Part shown: piece after piece, positions 15,340-28,086 of the stretch
Layout: each line of letters opens with the position of its first letter
Position numbering within the stretch: the first letter of the stretch is position 1
Assembly: GCF_020882245.1 (NCBI RefSeq)
Contig: NC_083597.1
Location: 38,666,652 to 38,730,651, forward strand
Length of the DNA: 64,000 nucleotides
Direction of reading: 5' to 3'
DNA from: Rhopalosiphum padi
Taxonomy: Eukaryota; Arthropoda; Insecta; Hemiptera; Aphididae
Made by a program: the position numbers and the translations under genes
The notes under the pieces: model-generated
The model's input: the letters and a program-made list of their open reading frames with translations, nothing else
Told to the model about the DNA's origin: nothing
Database searches by the model: none

Positions 15340-15826
15340 AGGTCTTCTCGTTCTAAATAATTATATTTATTTTTATCCGTGTTTATTTTTAATGAATTAT
15401 TGTCCTGTCTAACCAAGTTTTAACAATCAAAAACTGTCTTCATTTATTTTATATAATTCATTTAAGTCATGATTTCTCAATAAAATTACAGTATCATCAG
15501 AAAAACAAATTACTTTGCCATGAGTATATTGGTCGAAAAGTTCATTAATATATAATATATATATAATAAATAAAATCTAGAATAGTCCCTTGTGACATTT
15601 AGGAATTAATATCGATTTTGTCAATGAATGTACTATCAATTTTTACTCTATGGACTCTACCTTTTAAGTATGAGCTAAATAATTTGTGAGCAGTTCCCCT
15701 AATACTACGGTAATACAATATATTTTAAAAGAATATCATGATCAACAGAATCAAATAATTTTTTGACAGCTGAGAAAATTCCAAGAACATGTTGATTATT
15801 TTCAATATTTTTAATATTATACTGAA
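15340..15826 (-). pseudogene. decayed non-LTR retrotransposon reverse transcriptase
   Basis: Read on the minus strand from about 15826 downwards, the sequence follows the palm domain of a non-LTR reverse transcriptase of the Jockey/CR1 type. In order: AVKKLFDSVDHDILLKY (family form SKAFDxVDHxILL) near 15730-15770; GTAHKLFSSYLKGR, with one stop in between; SQGTIL at the usual PQGTxLGP position (about 15578-15600); YINELF; then FSDD at 15493-15504 in place of the catalytic F/YADD box, followed by TVILL. After a stop and a frameshift, NNNSLKINTDK matches the usual N-LxLNxxKT motif. Stops and frameshifts show the copy is dead. No 5' or 3' end of the element can be placed. Confidence 0.8.
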
Positions 15827-16291
15827 AAATTACATAGGAAAATAAAAATTAATAACCTGTATTTCAGATAACATATAATATCTCAAATTATAAGGATTTC
15901 TAAATGAATGATATGACTTATGAAAATACTAATATCTGTTTGTTATTTTTTTTAACTATAATTTTTTAAATACCAGTTGTACGTATGCAGATATTTTCAA
16001 ATTATATTCTGTACGACAATTAATTTGATAACTACATAAATACACTTGTTATTTCTGATTTGAAAACATTTTTGGCATTTACTAATAATTTAACGATTTT
16101 AAACGTATGTAAATTCCAAAAATATTATAGGAATATAAAGATTTTTAAAAGCTCAAGGTTCAAATAAATAGTAACATGCGTTTAGTGAAGTAAATATAAT
16201 ATTACAAATAATATATATATATAACCATAATGATACGACAAATAAAATACAGTACGTGGTTCAAGGCATCTGATAAAGAAACAGTTAACGA

Positions 16292-16380
16292 GCAGTGGTT
16301 CTCAATGTTTTATTTTCTTTTTAATGGACATCAGCACGTCACTTTAGGTATTTTTTGAAAACTACCAACAAAAATAGTTT
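16292..16380. mobile_element. possible hAT transposon terminus
   Basis: CAGTGGTTCTCAATGTTTTA, followed by a T-rich run and then TGGACATCAGCACGTCACTT, resembles the CAGNGGTTCTCAA terminal inverted repeat and subterminal sequence of many hAT elements. I could not find the partner terminus GTTGAGAACCACTG or a duplicated 8-bp target, so this is at most one end of a relic. Confidence 0.35.
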
Positions 16381-17430
16381 TAATTCTATAATATAGTCAT
16401 AACGAGACGTATTTTTTTATGATGTATATTTGAAATAACTGTATCAGAAATATTAGTAAGTATCAGCTATGATCTTAGGTAGCGGTATATTGGTACGAAT
16501 ATTAAGATATAATGTCTTAGGGAAGGCCGGGCAGTACAGTACTACTAATTTCTAAATAGGTAAAATAAGACATTTAATAATTAAAAAAATAAATAAATAT
16601 GATAGCAAAATTATCTTTAAAATATTGTTAGTTATATACTTATATAATTATATTAAATATAGGTACTTTCAAAAAAATATCATTAACATCATGTTAATAA
16701 TACGATAGTACACCTACAGAGAAAAAACGTAATAGTCTTTACATTTGGCCGCCATAACTGAATAGTCGTTATACGTTTTAAAATATCAGACATAAAACTT
16801 TCAAGGAATGTTGCAATAAAATAAAAAAAAATGTTAGTAATTATTTAATCAAATTATATAAACTGTTTTAAAATTATTTTGTGACTTTAAGTTAGCACGT
16901 AAATTAATGAAAATGAAACAATAAACATGTGACTTTTTTCCTGAATTAGTACATAATATTTGTAAAAGGAACCATTTTAATCTCATAAAAATATGATAAA
17001 TTATAATAACATAATATGAATATACTTTTGAAAATAAATGTTATAATTTATTTAACAATATATTATGTTATTTTATATAATATATAGTATAATATATATG
17101 AAATACGATTTTACCACAGCGGTTTTATCCCACATAATTGAAAGAAAAAAGAAAAATATTCCTTTATATATAATACAATTAATTAATCTATAATATTATT
17201 AATATTTATGTATTATATTACGGAAAATTAAAACATTTTTCGTTTACATCAGACGCATTAATTATATCTGTTGTCTATATTTGACTTCAAAATATGAAAC
17301 AATTTTAGCGGCTGTATTAGTTTTGGATATTTGAACGGTAATTTATTACGAGCAATGTTTATTGCTATTATAGATAACAATATTAACATAATACGACCGT
17401 TGTGGAAAAAGCCGTCAATATATTTGTATT

Positions 17431-17456
17431 TTGTTGTTGTTGTTGTTGTTGTTGTC
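17431..17456 (+). repeat. TTG/GTT trinucleotide microsatellite
   Basis: An uninterrupted run of about eight GTT units, flanked by unrelated AT-rich sequence. Confidence 0.9.
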
Positions 17457-18826
17457 TATTGACTCATACATATAGTGCTGTGAAAACCTTATCATATGGT
17501 TTTTGCCTCTCGTATGGAATTACCCCGCTTTCCACTGTCAATACTACGCACTACGCAGTATCCTAAAACACACGATCAGCTTTTGCCGTATGAAACATGT
17601 ACGGTATAATATAAGTTGCCGCCTACGTTATATACTGCTAATGTGCGAGAAGTTTCAAATTTTGAAAATTGCATTGCCAATTATATCAAATGAATTGTAA
17701 AAGTTTGCATGAGTCTGAAGTCTGTAACTTAAAGTTGGGGGGAGGGCTCCACGCGCGCATGCACATCGCAAGAGTGGTCACACGGTCGATTTCGAACGAT
17801 TTCAAAGTTGATTCCTTTCCGTTAAAACTTGTTATTAAATATTTAGTAGAGAAAGTTACATGCCTAAATATTTCGGATGAAGGATACAACGTTAATTTAT
17901 TTTGAAATAACTAAAAGATGATTTACTGTAAAACACTAATTTTTACATAGTTTTACATTTTAATTTAATTATTTATATATTATACGTATATTTGTATTAC
18001 TAATATTGATAATCATTTAAGACATAAAAATAAAAAAAAAATATTAAAATTATAATATGTTTTTTTTACGAGAGTAAAACGTAAAACCTAACCTTATGTA
18101 TATTCCCAATAAATGTTTTATATTATATTTCACGCGTCGAACTTTGCAACTCTTAACACCTGTCCAAGCATCTGATGTTGAGTGGTTGAGTGCACTCGGA
18201 TATGATGTTTAATATAATTCCTCTATATTGTTGGGATTCAAAAATACTAGCAAAAACGACCCTTTACCAAACTGTTTTCGGATGTCGTAAAGGCGGTAAA
18301 TATATTTTCTACAGCCGGACCTTTTATCGCGGAATTTTGTATGAATATTTGACGACGTCTTATTGTTGTCTCCTTTCAAGTAATATATAATAATTATGTC
18401 ATGGATAAGGGATTCGAGCGATTGGAATTTTTTTTTGAAAAAACAGTTGTATTCTCTTCACAACTATGTAGCGATAGCAAAATCAGCATAAAAAAAAAAC
18501 AATAATTTATAATGTTATCTTGTAGTAACTTAATTTAAATAGAAATACTAGAATCTAGTTTTTAAATTTTTTTTCGCCGTTAGATTGAAATTAATAAGAA
18601 AAGTTTTTGAATTTTTTTTGTTCTAACCCCCTAGGGATGACTTTATTTTTATATGCTAAGAAAATTATGAAAAGATTAAAACTGAACTTCTAAAGTTAAA
18701 ATTAAATAAAATCTGTAATCAATTTGTATGTACCAAGAAACTTTATAGGTACCTAACTATATTACTACTACCATTAAAGTGAAAAAATATTTACAAGAAA
18801 ATTGTATTAGGAAAAACTAACCAGAA

Positions 18827-18848
18827 AACACACACACACACACACACA
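18827..18848 (+). repeat. CA dinucleotide microsatellite
   Basis: About eleven CA units in a row. Confidence 0.9.
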
Positions 18849-19137
18849 AGTGCGTACTCTCGTGTGGCTTATAGTTTTCAACAATTAGCTTAGTCTAAAA
18901 CTAGTTGTTTGAAATGCGTTTTTTATAATTATCCGTTGTAACTAATTTAACCGTAGTCGTAATATTATAATCACGTATGCGTTTTAAGTTTTATTTCAAA
19001 ATTTAATATCTATAACGTTTAAATAAATAAATAATTTAACACAATAAATTTTTTTCATATAGAATAGATAATATTATATTGTCAGATCAAAACATCTCGT
19101 GATTTCCAAAAAAGCATAATACAGCATTTGAGTGTGA

Positions 19138-19202
19138 TCGGTGGTGTAGCGGTATATTAAGTAATAAGTAGGCAATAGAGTTACTTGCCGATTAAAACCT
19201 GT
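19138..19202 (+). repeat. possible tRNA-derived SINE head
   Basis: TGGTGTAGCGG matches the RNA polymerase III A-box consensus (TRGYnnAnnnGG). About 40 bases later GATTAAAACC resembles a decayed B box (GGTTCGAnnCC). The spacing suits a tRNA-like promoter, but there is no cloverleaf with a 7-bp acceptor stem, so this is not called a tRNA gene. Confidence 0.25.
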
Positions 19203-22124
19203 AGAATTGATGTCATACTGTATAATGAATCGAATGATTTTGTATTTTGAGATTTAATTAATTATTAATATTATTGTATTTATTTATTTTGTTTTTTGTC
19301 TTTTCACCTCAAAAATGTATAAAGTTATTTCAGACCGTGCGACATATATTTATACGTCATATTATATAACAAACATCCCACGTAACTGCAGTTTCGGTTA
19401 CACCAGAGTGTGTTAATTTGACCCTCCGCAAGGCAGAGAGAATAGAAAACGTAGAAAAATAAATGAATAGGTACCTAGTTCATATTTATCGCTTTTTTTC
19501 AATTATATTAATAGCATTTTATCCGATTGTTTATATGGTATATACTTTGTAATAATAATAATAATAATGTAATAGTGAGTTCCCGTAGTAAAGGTATTGC
19601 GCCGTGTTAAAGCTTGTGAAACGGCAATCACTCGTCTCGAAATGTATATTTAGTAGCGTCCAAAAACGTTTTCCAGGAAACTCACAGGATCGGTCCTGTA
19701 TTGGATAAATATTTTATCGTCTATAATATTATTATCTTCTTACAACGCATTATGGTGAATGCGATGGAGTGCCAGCGAGCCGATCAATTCCCCGCGGACC
19801 ACGGACCGCATAACGTCATCATTTTATCGAAATATATCACAATATAATATTATTATGTTTGCGGAATACTGTGTCTCGAATTCGACTTTCCCCGGATTGT
19901 GATTCGGTTTTCACAATCTAGTGCGCAGTACATAATTTTTATGCATATTTATAAGTTATACTTATTTATACATTGTGCACTCAAAAAAAAAACGGTTTTT
20001 ATTTCAAAGTGCAGGTCTCAGAACGTATTTTGTAAGGAAAACGTATTTAAAAAATGTTGTGATAACTTATTTGAACACAATAGAAAAAAATACGTTTAGC
20101 ACAATATAAAAAAGGTGAACAGTGACCGTGGCCAGTAATATTTTACAATAGATGCGTAAGTCTGTACATGTTATATTTGGTTATTAAAAATTTGAAAACA
20201 ATTATTATTACGAATTATTGCGTTCGGAGATGTTTTAGGGTTTGGAGCGTTTTATTAAACATCTGTACAACAGCAAAAAAAAAATATCTTATAGCGTTCT
20301 GCCCAGTTTTTGAAAAAAAAATTAAATAGTTTGACGAATCTGGTAAATTTATAACCATTATATTATGATAACAGATTTTTAAAACTGCAAATTTTATAAC
20401 ACATTAAACTGTAGACATTTGAACAAATAATGTACAATAGGTATATACATAATATATACTACAAAAATAGTCTATTTATAATACTAAAATAATCGATGAA
20501 TATGTTTTGGTCTCTGTGATTATTGGAAAGTTGGATACTAATGCAAAAAGTTTCCCTTAAGTAAAAGTTTCTCGCGTTTTAACGTCAAAACAGTCGTTAT
20601 CTGGTAATTTTCCTCAATTGTCAGAAAACTAATGAAAAATTCCGAAAATTCCAAGTGAACAAAATTCTAGTTAACTAATGATTTTATTTCGAAATCGACA
20701 AATTGACAAATAATTATTTGATAGACAATCAGATACTGAATATTTGAGATGTCGCGTAGGTTATTCAGATATGACAGATGATTATAATCAACAACTGGGA
20801 TCATTGTTCGTTATTATATGGTATATATATATATATATTATATTTTTGAACATAAATTGTTATTTCACAACCTGTTAGAGTATATAATGAACAATAAGTG
20901 AGTGTGCTAACAGTATAAAAAAAAACTAAATAAAGCCAATATGATTAATCTATTCCTAGCTAAGCTTATAAAATTATTACTACATAATGTCCATCAGCAT
21001 TACCAATAATATAATAACATATAAATTTAAAAATACGAATATTAAACACATACACTACAATCAAATTTTATAGGAGGGAGGTTAAGTTAAAATTACATTT
21101 TTTTTTCATTAGCAAATATTTGGTTTAACAAAATATTATTTACTACTTGTGTCGATCAGTGAATGTGATTATATTTTTTTTAATTATTATGTAATTAAAA
21201 AGTTTACGAGACTTAGAATTTATTTCATAATAAATTAATTAGCTCAATATTAACGAAAATTTTAATTTACATACGGTTACTACATTCTGGGAAAATTGTA
21301 CGAAAAAATGCATTTATTATAGGTGCTTACTAGGTGTGACTTCATGGAACCGGTAACCGTATATTTTTACATTTATTTAAAATTCTAGCAATAAATTCTA
21401 TGTCAGTATGTGCATCATTATTGTCACAATACTTACTCAATATTGTGTTACTATAATAAATAAAAATCAAACCTCTTATTTATAATTATTTAAACAATTT
21501 TATTTTTCATTCAATTATTAAATGTTTCCACAAGTTATAACTTATATTTTTACGAATCTGAACGAAATCAAGTCGAAATGATGAGCTGAAACGGAAGCAA
21601 ATAATAACATAGCGATGAACCGGAATGGCATTCCAGTGCATCTGGTACATTCCAAGAGCATTGACTTAAAAAAAATTTTTGTAATCCAGAATTGTCTATT
21701 ATTTATTCAATTACATGATATTGTTTTGTAAAACAATAATATAAATAACAATATCAATAATTCTTTATTTTTAATAGAAAATAAATTATTCAATTAGACT
21801 ATATTTTTTAGACCATTTAATTTCAGTTATAATATGCATTTTTAAAATATACACTGTTTTTTTTTTTTTTTGTTCAATCTGATAGGATTATTTAAAATAC
21901 CTAAGAGAGTCGTATTCCTCTATCACCCAACAAAGGTAAACAAAGCCTTCTAAAAATAAACAACTTTTCTTTCTAATTAGAGTAAAATACAAATCTTTAA
22001 TCATTTTAAGTTGTAGCCTTTTCATTATTATACATAAGTCTAACACTAATCCCTTGTAAAAAACTTGGTATGTTTCTCTTTTATCCTGATTTTACTTAAT
22101 TTAAAATTCGAAAACCAAAGAAGT

Positions 22125-22230
22125 TGCTCTGCTATGTAGTAGATTTTGAGTGTAATACGACGTTCAGTAAGTCAGTAAATTGGATGTGTTAAATTTAATT
22201 TTAATCCAGTGATAAATAATTATATACAAT
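22125..22230 (+). repeat. fragment of dispersed aphid-type repeat (copy B)
   Basis: It carries GCTCTGCTATGTAGTAGATT, TTGAGTGTAATACGACG and GGATGTGTTAAATTTAA in the same order as the copies near 1690 and 59000. It is diverged and has no coding capacity. Confidence 0.45.
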
Positions 22231-22239
22231 AGACGATTT

Positions 22240-25200
22240 TGTGTAAAAAATGGTGTATCAGAATTTATTTCTAATAAGGATATTTTATAATTGACTTATA
22301 ATAATAATTTATATTTTCATTAGTCATACCAATTATTTTAAGTCTTAGAAATTTTTTTCTTTTAACCATACCTCCTAGTCCCCTACCAATTACAATTCGT
22401 TAATGCAAACCGCTCTTAAAGTTGAAGATTGATCCATTCTCACTATTACAAAATATACTGATAAACTGATAACGAACACAATTTATAGGTATTGTCTATA
22501 CATTATTTAGGTATTAGTATATGCGAGTTATTTTCAATGCGATTCCAGTGTTAGCTACAACTAGTGATGACGACATATCAGTCGATTATCTTCAGTAAAA
22601 AATCACATTTTTGGTTCAGGTAGATTTTGTTGATTTGATAATATTATATGTATATATTATTGATGTTTATCAATTTCGTTTTGATAATTTATTATTCTAT
22701 ATAAATAGTACATTGTTGTGATTTGCAGCAAGTGATTGTGCATTACTCCACGACAATTTCGCGAACTCGGAAGCGTCGAGAATAATATTAATGACGACAA
22801 GATTGTTTTGAAAACTGATCAAAATAAAATTACTATTAATAATAATGCACCCTTCGTTAGTCCTATCGCATTTACGAATAACGGCGTAAAAGAAAATCGT
22901 TTACATGAAAAATACGCTCATACTATTATACTAGGGTGTCCATATTTTTTTTTTTAAATTAAAAACAGGACGTTATTTTTATGATTTCCGATTGAGATTA
23001 CTGCGTTTGGTGCGCTTGCGGGCAATCGGCGCGTCTATTCAATTATATTATATTATATTGTCGTCGATGTCATTTCCTGTGCTTATCACTGCGGCTCCGC
23101 CAGTCGAAAAAATATCGAACAATAGCAGACACTACAGTCTATATTATGACATCGTCGATAAAATGGTTTTTTTATCGGTACAAATGAAAACTCAAAAATA
23201 TAACAACATATTTTTCAATAATAGAAAAAAATGATTAGTATAATATTATATTTTTACAAATAAACGCTTATTTAATTGCAGTGTAGCTAAACTGTATTTT
23301 TGTATGGTGTAGACAGAAAATCTTTATAAAAACGAAAGAAAAAAATTCAAAAAATTGTAACTACAAAGCTGCAAATCATTGAACAATACTATAAGAAAGA
23401 GTGCTGTGATCAGCGGGTCACTTCTCGTCACATTTTATTTTGCTCTTTTATTTCAATAATAAAATGTCATCCGATAAATTTAACTACCGCGTGTAATGAG
23501 CATAAATTGTATAGATATTCTCTTTTTCTTAAGTAATAATAATAATAATAAAAAAAAAAAATTGACTCGTATTATTCGACTGAGAACAATGTCATTAGGT
23601 TCCGACGTACGATCACGCAAGCTTATTTTAATCGTATTTGTCGTCAACATCGGTGAGCGAAACAATCCAATGGAAATTAAATAACGACCGCGATAAAGGG
23701 CTTAAACGAACCGTATACGACGAAAGTATTTAATGTAATAATATACACACATATAATACACTTAAACAGGTGTGAGTGTGTGTGCGAGTGTGCACAATAT
23801 ATCCATAAAGGTGTGTGTAGATGCGACGCCATGAGTAGCTCCTTTAATGTAATGTATCTCCGTCGTAAAGACCCGACGGAGATAAACCGACGGACACGAA
23901 AATATATTACATTATTGTATAATATATTGTCATAAAGTGTTCTGCCAGCTTTCGGAATCCGTGCGAAATAATTATAGTAATGCTGGCGAAAGAAGAAGGA
24001 AAAAAAAGCGCCACATACAACAGCCCTGACGATATATGACGTGAATAATAATTAGCTCTCCCAATCGGTTTTCAGCTTAACTTTTTAACGTTACGAGCGG
24101 GGCTGTGAATTTCACGCGTTTTCTCTTGTTGTTTTTTTTTTTTTTTTTTGCTACCGAGTCGAACGAATTATAATATATCGATCAAATTGCGGTTTACATT
24201 GCCACTATATAGGCATAATATGCACATAATATTTGAAATATTCTGATTTGAATATCTTGTCATACTTGGCGGTCGGCCCATAATTTGCACATATTATATT
24301 AAAATATTCTCATTTTACCACATTTTTCGTACTTCGGTAGGTTATTATACCCGAATCGATATTAAGTATTATTTACTTTTTAAATTTGGAGTAATTTTTA
24401 GAAAACAGACATTTTTCAACACTGAGATTCTTCTACAGTGAACGTGAATTCGAAATTCGAGAATTGAAAGTCAGGTATCAATTTAATTTTGTAACACATA
24501 AAATTTCGTCATTGAATAGTGACAACAATTTTAGCAGTTAATTTATTGTATCGATAACAAATTAAATATAATAATAATAACACAAAACAAAAGGCTATTG
24601 TTAAATGAAAATCAATAAAATATTAATCATCAAAGATTAAATTCAAAATACACAGTTATTCAAAAGTAAGCTGAGTAAATTTATGATAGAAAATCATTCA
24701 GTACAATTCGTAAAAAAACACTTAGAGTGAAGGAATTTGACACCACAAATCGCTGCTACCCTTATAAATGGTTGTTTTGTATGAACTGATTGAAGACGGC
24801 GTTTACGTGTACTTGGCAATTCGAGTCGCCAAACGACAGAGTGTATGAAACACTATAGTATATATACTAGAAGGTAATGATTATTGTGGTTTCCTTTAAT
24901 GGTCCCACGTTTGAAGATTGTTTTTTTTGTGAGTTTTTCTTTTATAATATAGTTTGAAGTCTAATTCGATTATATAATATACAATACATTAAACTAACTA
25001 CGGGCAATTTATAATATTCCTGCGTTTAGTCCAAACCCCGTTTTGTGAACACTTCTCTGTCATGGTTCACAGACATCAAAGTAATTTTGAATTCCCCATG
25101 GGTCTTATAATAATTGTTATTAAATTCTTGAATCCGTAACACATTATATTACATAAAGCTGTTTGGTAATGACCATCGACTTTCAATGTTTCTTTGTGAT

Positions 25201-26590
25201 TCTAATAAATTCATTGTGATTTACCCGGAAAGTTGTTTTTGAAGTTTGTGTACAATAGTAATTTTTTAATTATACCATAGTTTTAAATATATTTTTTTTA
25301 TATATTATATAGTACTCGGTTTTTTGTTGTTTTCGTATTAGCTTTGATATAAAAATCTCTGACTGTGTGTAAATACTAATATACAGTTTGAAAAGAAAAA
25401 TAAACTATTATATACATCATACAATTTCGACGTTTTAAATAGTTTTAAAAGTAGAATAATATAAATAAAAAAATTAATTAAGTACTTAGGTACGTGAATG
25501 TTTTTAAATATTAAAATATCTTTTGTTTGTATGTTAAAAAATTACGAGATTTTCTTTTCAATATCATAGTTAACAATTCTACAAAAATTTCAGACTAAAG
25601 ACTAAAATCATAGTGATAGATACAGTCGATACGGACATTTTATCTCGAAGAAAATATCTATCGTTTTACACTTTTTATTCCTCTCAATAATTAATAACTA
25701 GGTTCGAAATAAAGATAATGGAAAACATTTTTTTTTTTTTTTTACTACAACACAATCTGTTATCTAACCTATTTACATTTGCATTAGATAAACGAATGAA
25801 CATTACTAACATTTACTATTCAATGGACAAAAGAAGACATATTTTATGGGACGCGCAAGAAGATATTTTTTTGACAGTGACATATTTTTTTACTTATTTC
25901 TACAATCTATTTTCGCCACTCTTTTCGTAGCAACTGTGTGCAAGTTCTTGTTCAATTTACAGTGAAATTCAACCTTACTCCCTTCACACTATCCTTTTCT
26001 AAAAGTGACAATAGTACAACCAGTACCTACTGAGAAAGTTATTCGATTAATTGTTACTATGGTTATACAGTTGTCAGTTACAAATTACAAGAGCTATACA
26101 TCAGCCACGGGCCACGAACCCAAAAATTTCGACTCATTTATAGATATAGTGACCGGTCACAACGCTGTAATTGTATCAAAGATTGAATTTTGACTCATAG
26201 CTTAGATAGAGATTCGAATATAACACTTGTATAGACTATTTCAAACAAATCATCCGATCATCGATGAACGATTTATACTTTATAGCGACCAAAAAATGGC
26301 CGTTCTCGTGGAAAAAAAGTTTGCATTTTCACAGGACGTTCCTTCAATGGTAAAAAAAAAAAATATGTGATATTGAAATTTTATAATTTTAATATTTTAT
26401 AAAGACGTCAAAAATATACGTCTTAAAAATTCCAAAAATATGAATTTGAAGTAATATTTAATTAAGCATTGTCGTAGTTTCTCGATGAATCACTGTATGC
26501 CTACGCATATATTGTGTAAACGTGTATATAGGTGATGTATGAGCTTTGTAATATTACATGTGATTTCCGACGTGGTACAGGTGCGTAAAG
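22240..26590. other. intergenic DNA upstream of the globin, no gene recognised
   Basis: Mostly AT-rich. The interval from about 22990 to 24130 is visibly richer in CG and includes a perfect hairpin (23856-23883). It might be a regulatory region or a noncoding first exon, but no coding exon can be supported. The ORFs at 22736-22957, 22992-23234, 23480-23684 (both strands) and 25718-26193 lack domains and run through homopolymers. Confidence 0.45.
23856..23883. repeat. perfect 10-bp inverted repeat (hairpin)
   Basis: ATCTCCGTCG and CGACGGAGAT are exact reverse complements separated by eight bases (TAAAGACC). No T run follows, and no function is evident. Confidence 0.6.
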
Positions 26591-26599
26591 ACAGTCACA

Positions 26600-27030
26600 A
26601 TGAAAATAATAATAATAATAATAATAACAACGAGCATCATTAAACGAGTAGGAAGTGCGCGTATACATATTATTATGATTATTATTATTTACGCGAAAGG
26701 CCGTGGCATAAGAGAAAGACGCTACGACGGGGGAAAAAAAATAGTAATAATAATAATAATACTAACAATAACGGCGACGACGACAATAATAATAATAACA
26801 ATAAAGTCGTGGTGGATATCACACGTACCTATATATATATATATATACATACATGTATATATAATACACCTTAAAAACGTATACACATATATACACGGTT
26901 GGCTCAGGTGTGACACGTGAGTATTTATATATATACACACATATGTATATATATATATTATATATAAAACGTCTGACCGAGAAACGTGTTGTATATACAT
27001 ATATATATATATATACATAATATATATAGT
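26600..27030. repeat. low-complexity block: AAT/ACG triplets and TA/TATACA runs
   Basis: Runs of AAT, GACGAC and long TATATACA-type stretches fill this block just upstream of the GC-rich globin promoter. They create artificial open frames on both strands, rich in Ile on + and in Tyr and Ile on -. No gene is called. Confidence 0.85.
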
Positions 27031-27333
27031 GTCGCGAGCGCCACACGGCTTGTCCGAGCGTCCTGTGCCACAGAATAAATGGCTTTTCGGTATATATAGA
27101 AGGTTTTCCCCTATATTTTTTCTCTCTCTCGCTCTCTCTTTTCCCGCCGCCGCGCGTCCTGCCGTCCTAGTCCTGGCCACTTCTCATCCCCGCGAAGACC
27201 GGCAGGGGTCGTGACGCGATCCTCCGCGTGCGCGGGGGGGCCGGGAAGGATTCTATGCGGGGCCGGGGAGGGTCGTCGGCGGGGGTGGCGGCTGGGAGTT
27301 TCGTGCGTAGTGCGTGTGCGCGCGGACGCATAA

Positions 27334-27390
27334 ACGCGCGCGCGCGCTTGTGTGTGTACAAGCGTGTGCGTGTGCGCGCGTGTGTGTGTG
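27334..27390. repeat. alternating purine-pyrimidine (CG/TG) tract
   Basis: The tract is CG repeats, then TG repeats, then GTGCGTGTGCGCGCG and TG repeats again, broken only by a TT and an AA step. Such alternation favours Z-DNA under negative supercoiling. It lies about 700 bp upstream of the globin start codon, within the presumed promoter. Confidence 0.7.
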
Positions 27391-27734
27391 GTCTGCGGCG
27401 GCGGGCAACGGTCTCTATCCTTTTGGTCGGGGAAAACGGCGACAGTGCTGTGCGAGTGTTGCGGCCGGATGAACGTGCAGGCGCTGTAGCGGCTGTGTGT
27501 GTATACTGCGCGCGGCACGGTCGGTGTGTCTATCGAGAGCTGCGAGCGCGTCTGGACGTGTAGACGACGAGCGCACCAGTCGGTCGGATGTGCCCGCCGC
27601 ACGAGTCTAACTCAAACAGACTATATGATATAATATAATATAATTTATATATATATATACATACATACCGTCGTATCCGTGCGCTACGTGTCATAGACAG
27701 TGATAACTGCGACGACGGCGAGTTCGGTGGTTGT

Positions 27735-27827
27735 ATGCATGTGCGCGACTTCGGGTCCTGCAGCCGGTCGTCGACGGGAAAAAGCGCACGGGAAACGACC
27801 GCCGGGCGGCAGCGGATACGCGCGTGA
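27735..27827 (+). other. upstream ORF 1 in the globin leader (30 codons)
   Basis: The ATG at 27735 opens a 30-codon frame ending at TGA 27825-27827, out of frame with the globin. It matters only if transcription starts upstream of it, which the sequence suggests but does not prove. If translated, it would limit scanning to the globin ATG. Confidence 0.35.
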
Positions 27828-27849
27828 AGCCCCGGAAGTGTTCCGATAA
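27739..27849 (+). other. upstream ORF 2, in frame with the globin (36 codons)
   Basis: The ATG at 27739 overlaps upstream ORF 1 by one base shift. It is in the globin frame but stops at TAA 27847-27849. This TAA rules out an N-terminal extension of the globin from the same exon, and so supports the start at 28087. Confidence 0.35.
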
Positions 27850-28086
27850 CGCTGCGCGCACATCACACGCGGCGGCAAAAGTCTCCGCGATAACGGCGCT
27901 CGCGGATCGGGTAAAAGCGGCTGCAGCAGCGGTGCAGTAGGTTGTGCAGGTGCAGTTGCAAGCGGCGACGACGGCGGCGGTGGTGATAAAATCGTCGGAG
28001 TTGCAGTAGACGTCGTCGTCGCGGAAGAGTGGCTCGCGTCTCCGCGTGACGAGAGACGTCCCGGAGAGGGCTATTGTTGCGCGCGG

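Larger units (their letters stand above)
15840..22120. other. intergenic AT-rich DNA, no gene recognised
   Basis: It holds microsatellites, a hAT-like end near 16292 and a possible SINE head near 19138 (listed separately). Less AT-rich patches lie at about 17500-17890 and 19560-19830. The latter contains TAACGTCA, a cAMP-response-element-like octamer, but nothing ties it to a gene. The overlapping ORFs at 17503-17905 occur on both strands and show no domain. Confidence 0.5.
27100..28086 (+). promoter_or_regulatory. CpG-rich promoter and 5' leader of the globin gene
   Basis: The sequence changes sharply from AT-rich to GC-rich at about 27100 and stays so through exon 1, ending just after 28310. 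A TA-rich tract at 27623-27660 interrupts the block and could serve as a TATA region for a start near 27690, but the start site cannot be fixed. Downstream of about 27740 the leader has no ATG before the globin start. An in-frame TAA at 27847-27849 precedes the globin start by 80 codons. CAG sites in the leader (for example near 28003) could be acceptors for a noncoding first exon. The low-complexity ORFs in this block, on both strands, reflect its composition. Confidence 0.65.

Noticed and set aside
26722..27180. 152-codon minus-strand ORF and the 106-codon + ORF at 26600-26920
   Set aside because: Both are translations of TA, TACA and AAT repeats (Tyr-Ile or Ile runs), overlap on opposite strands and have no domain.
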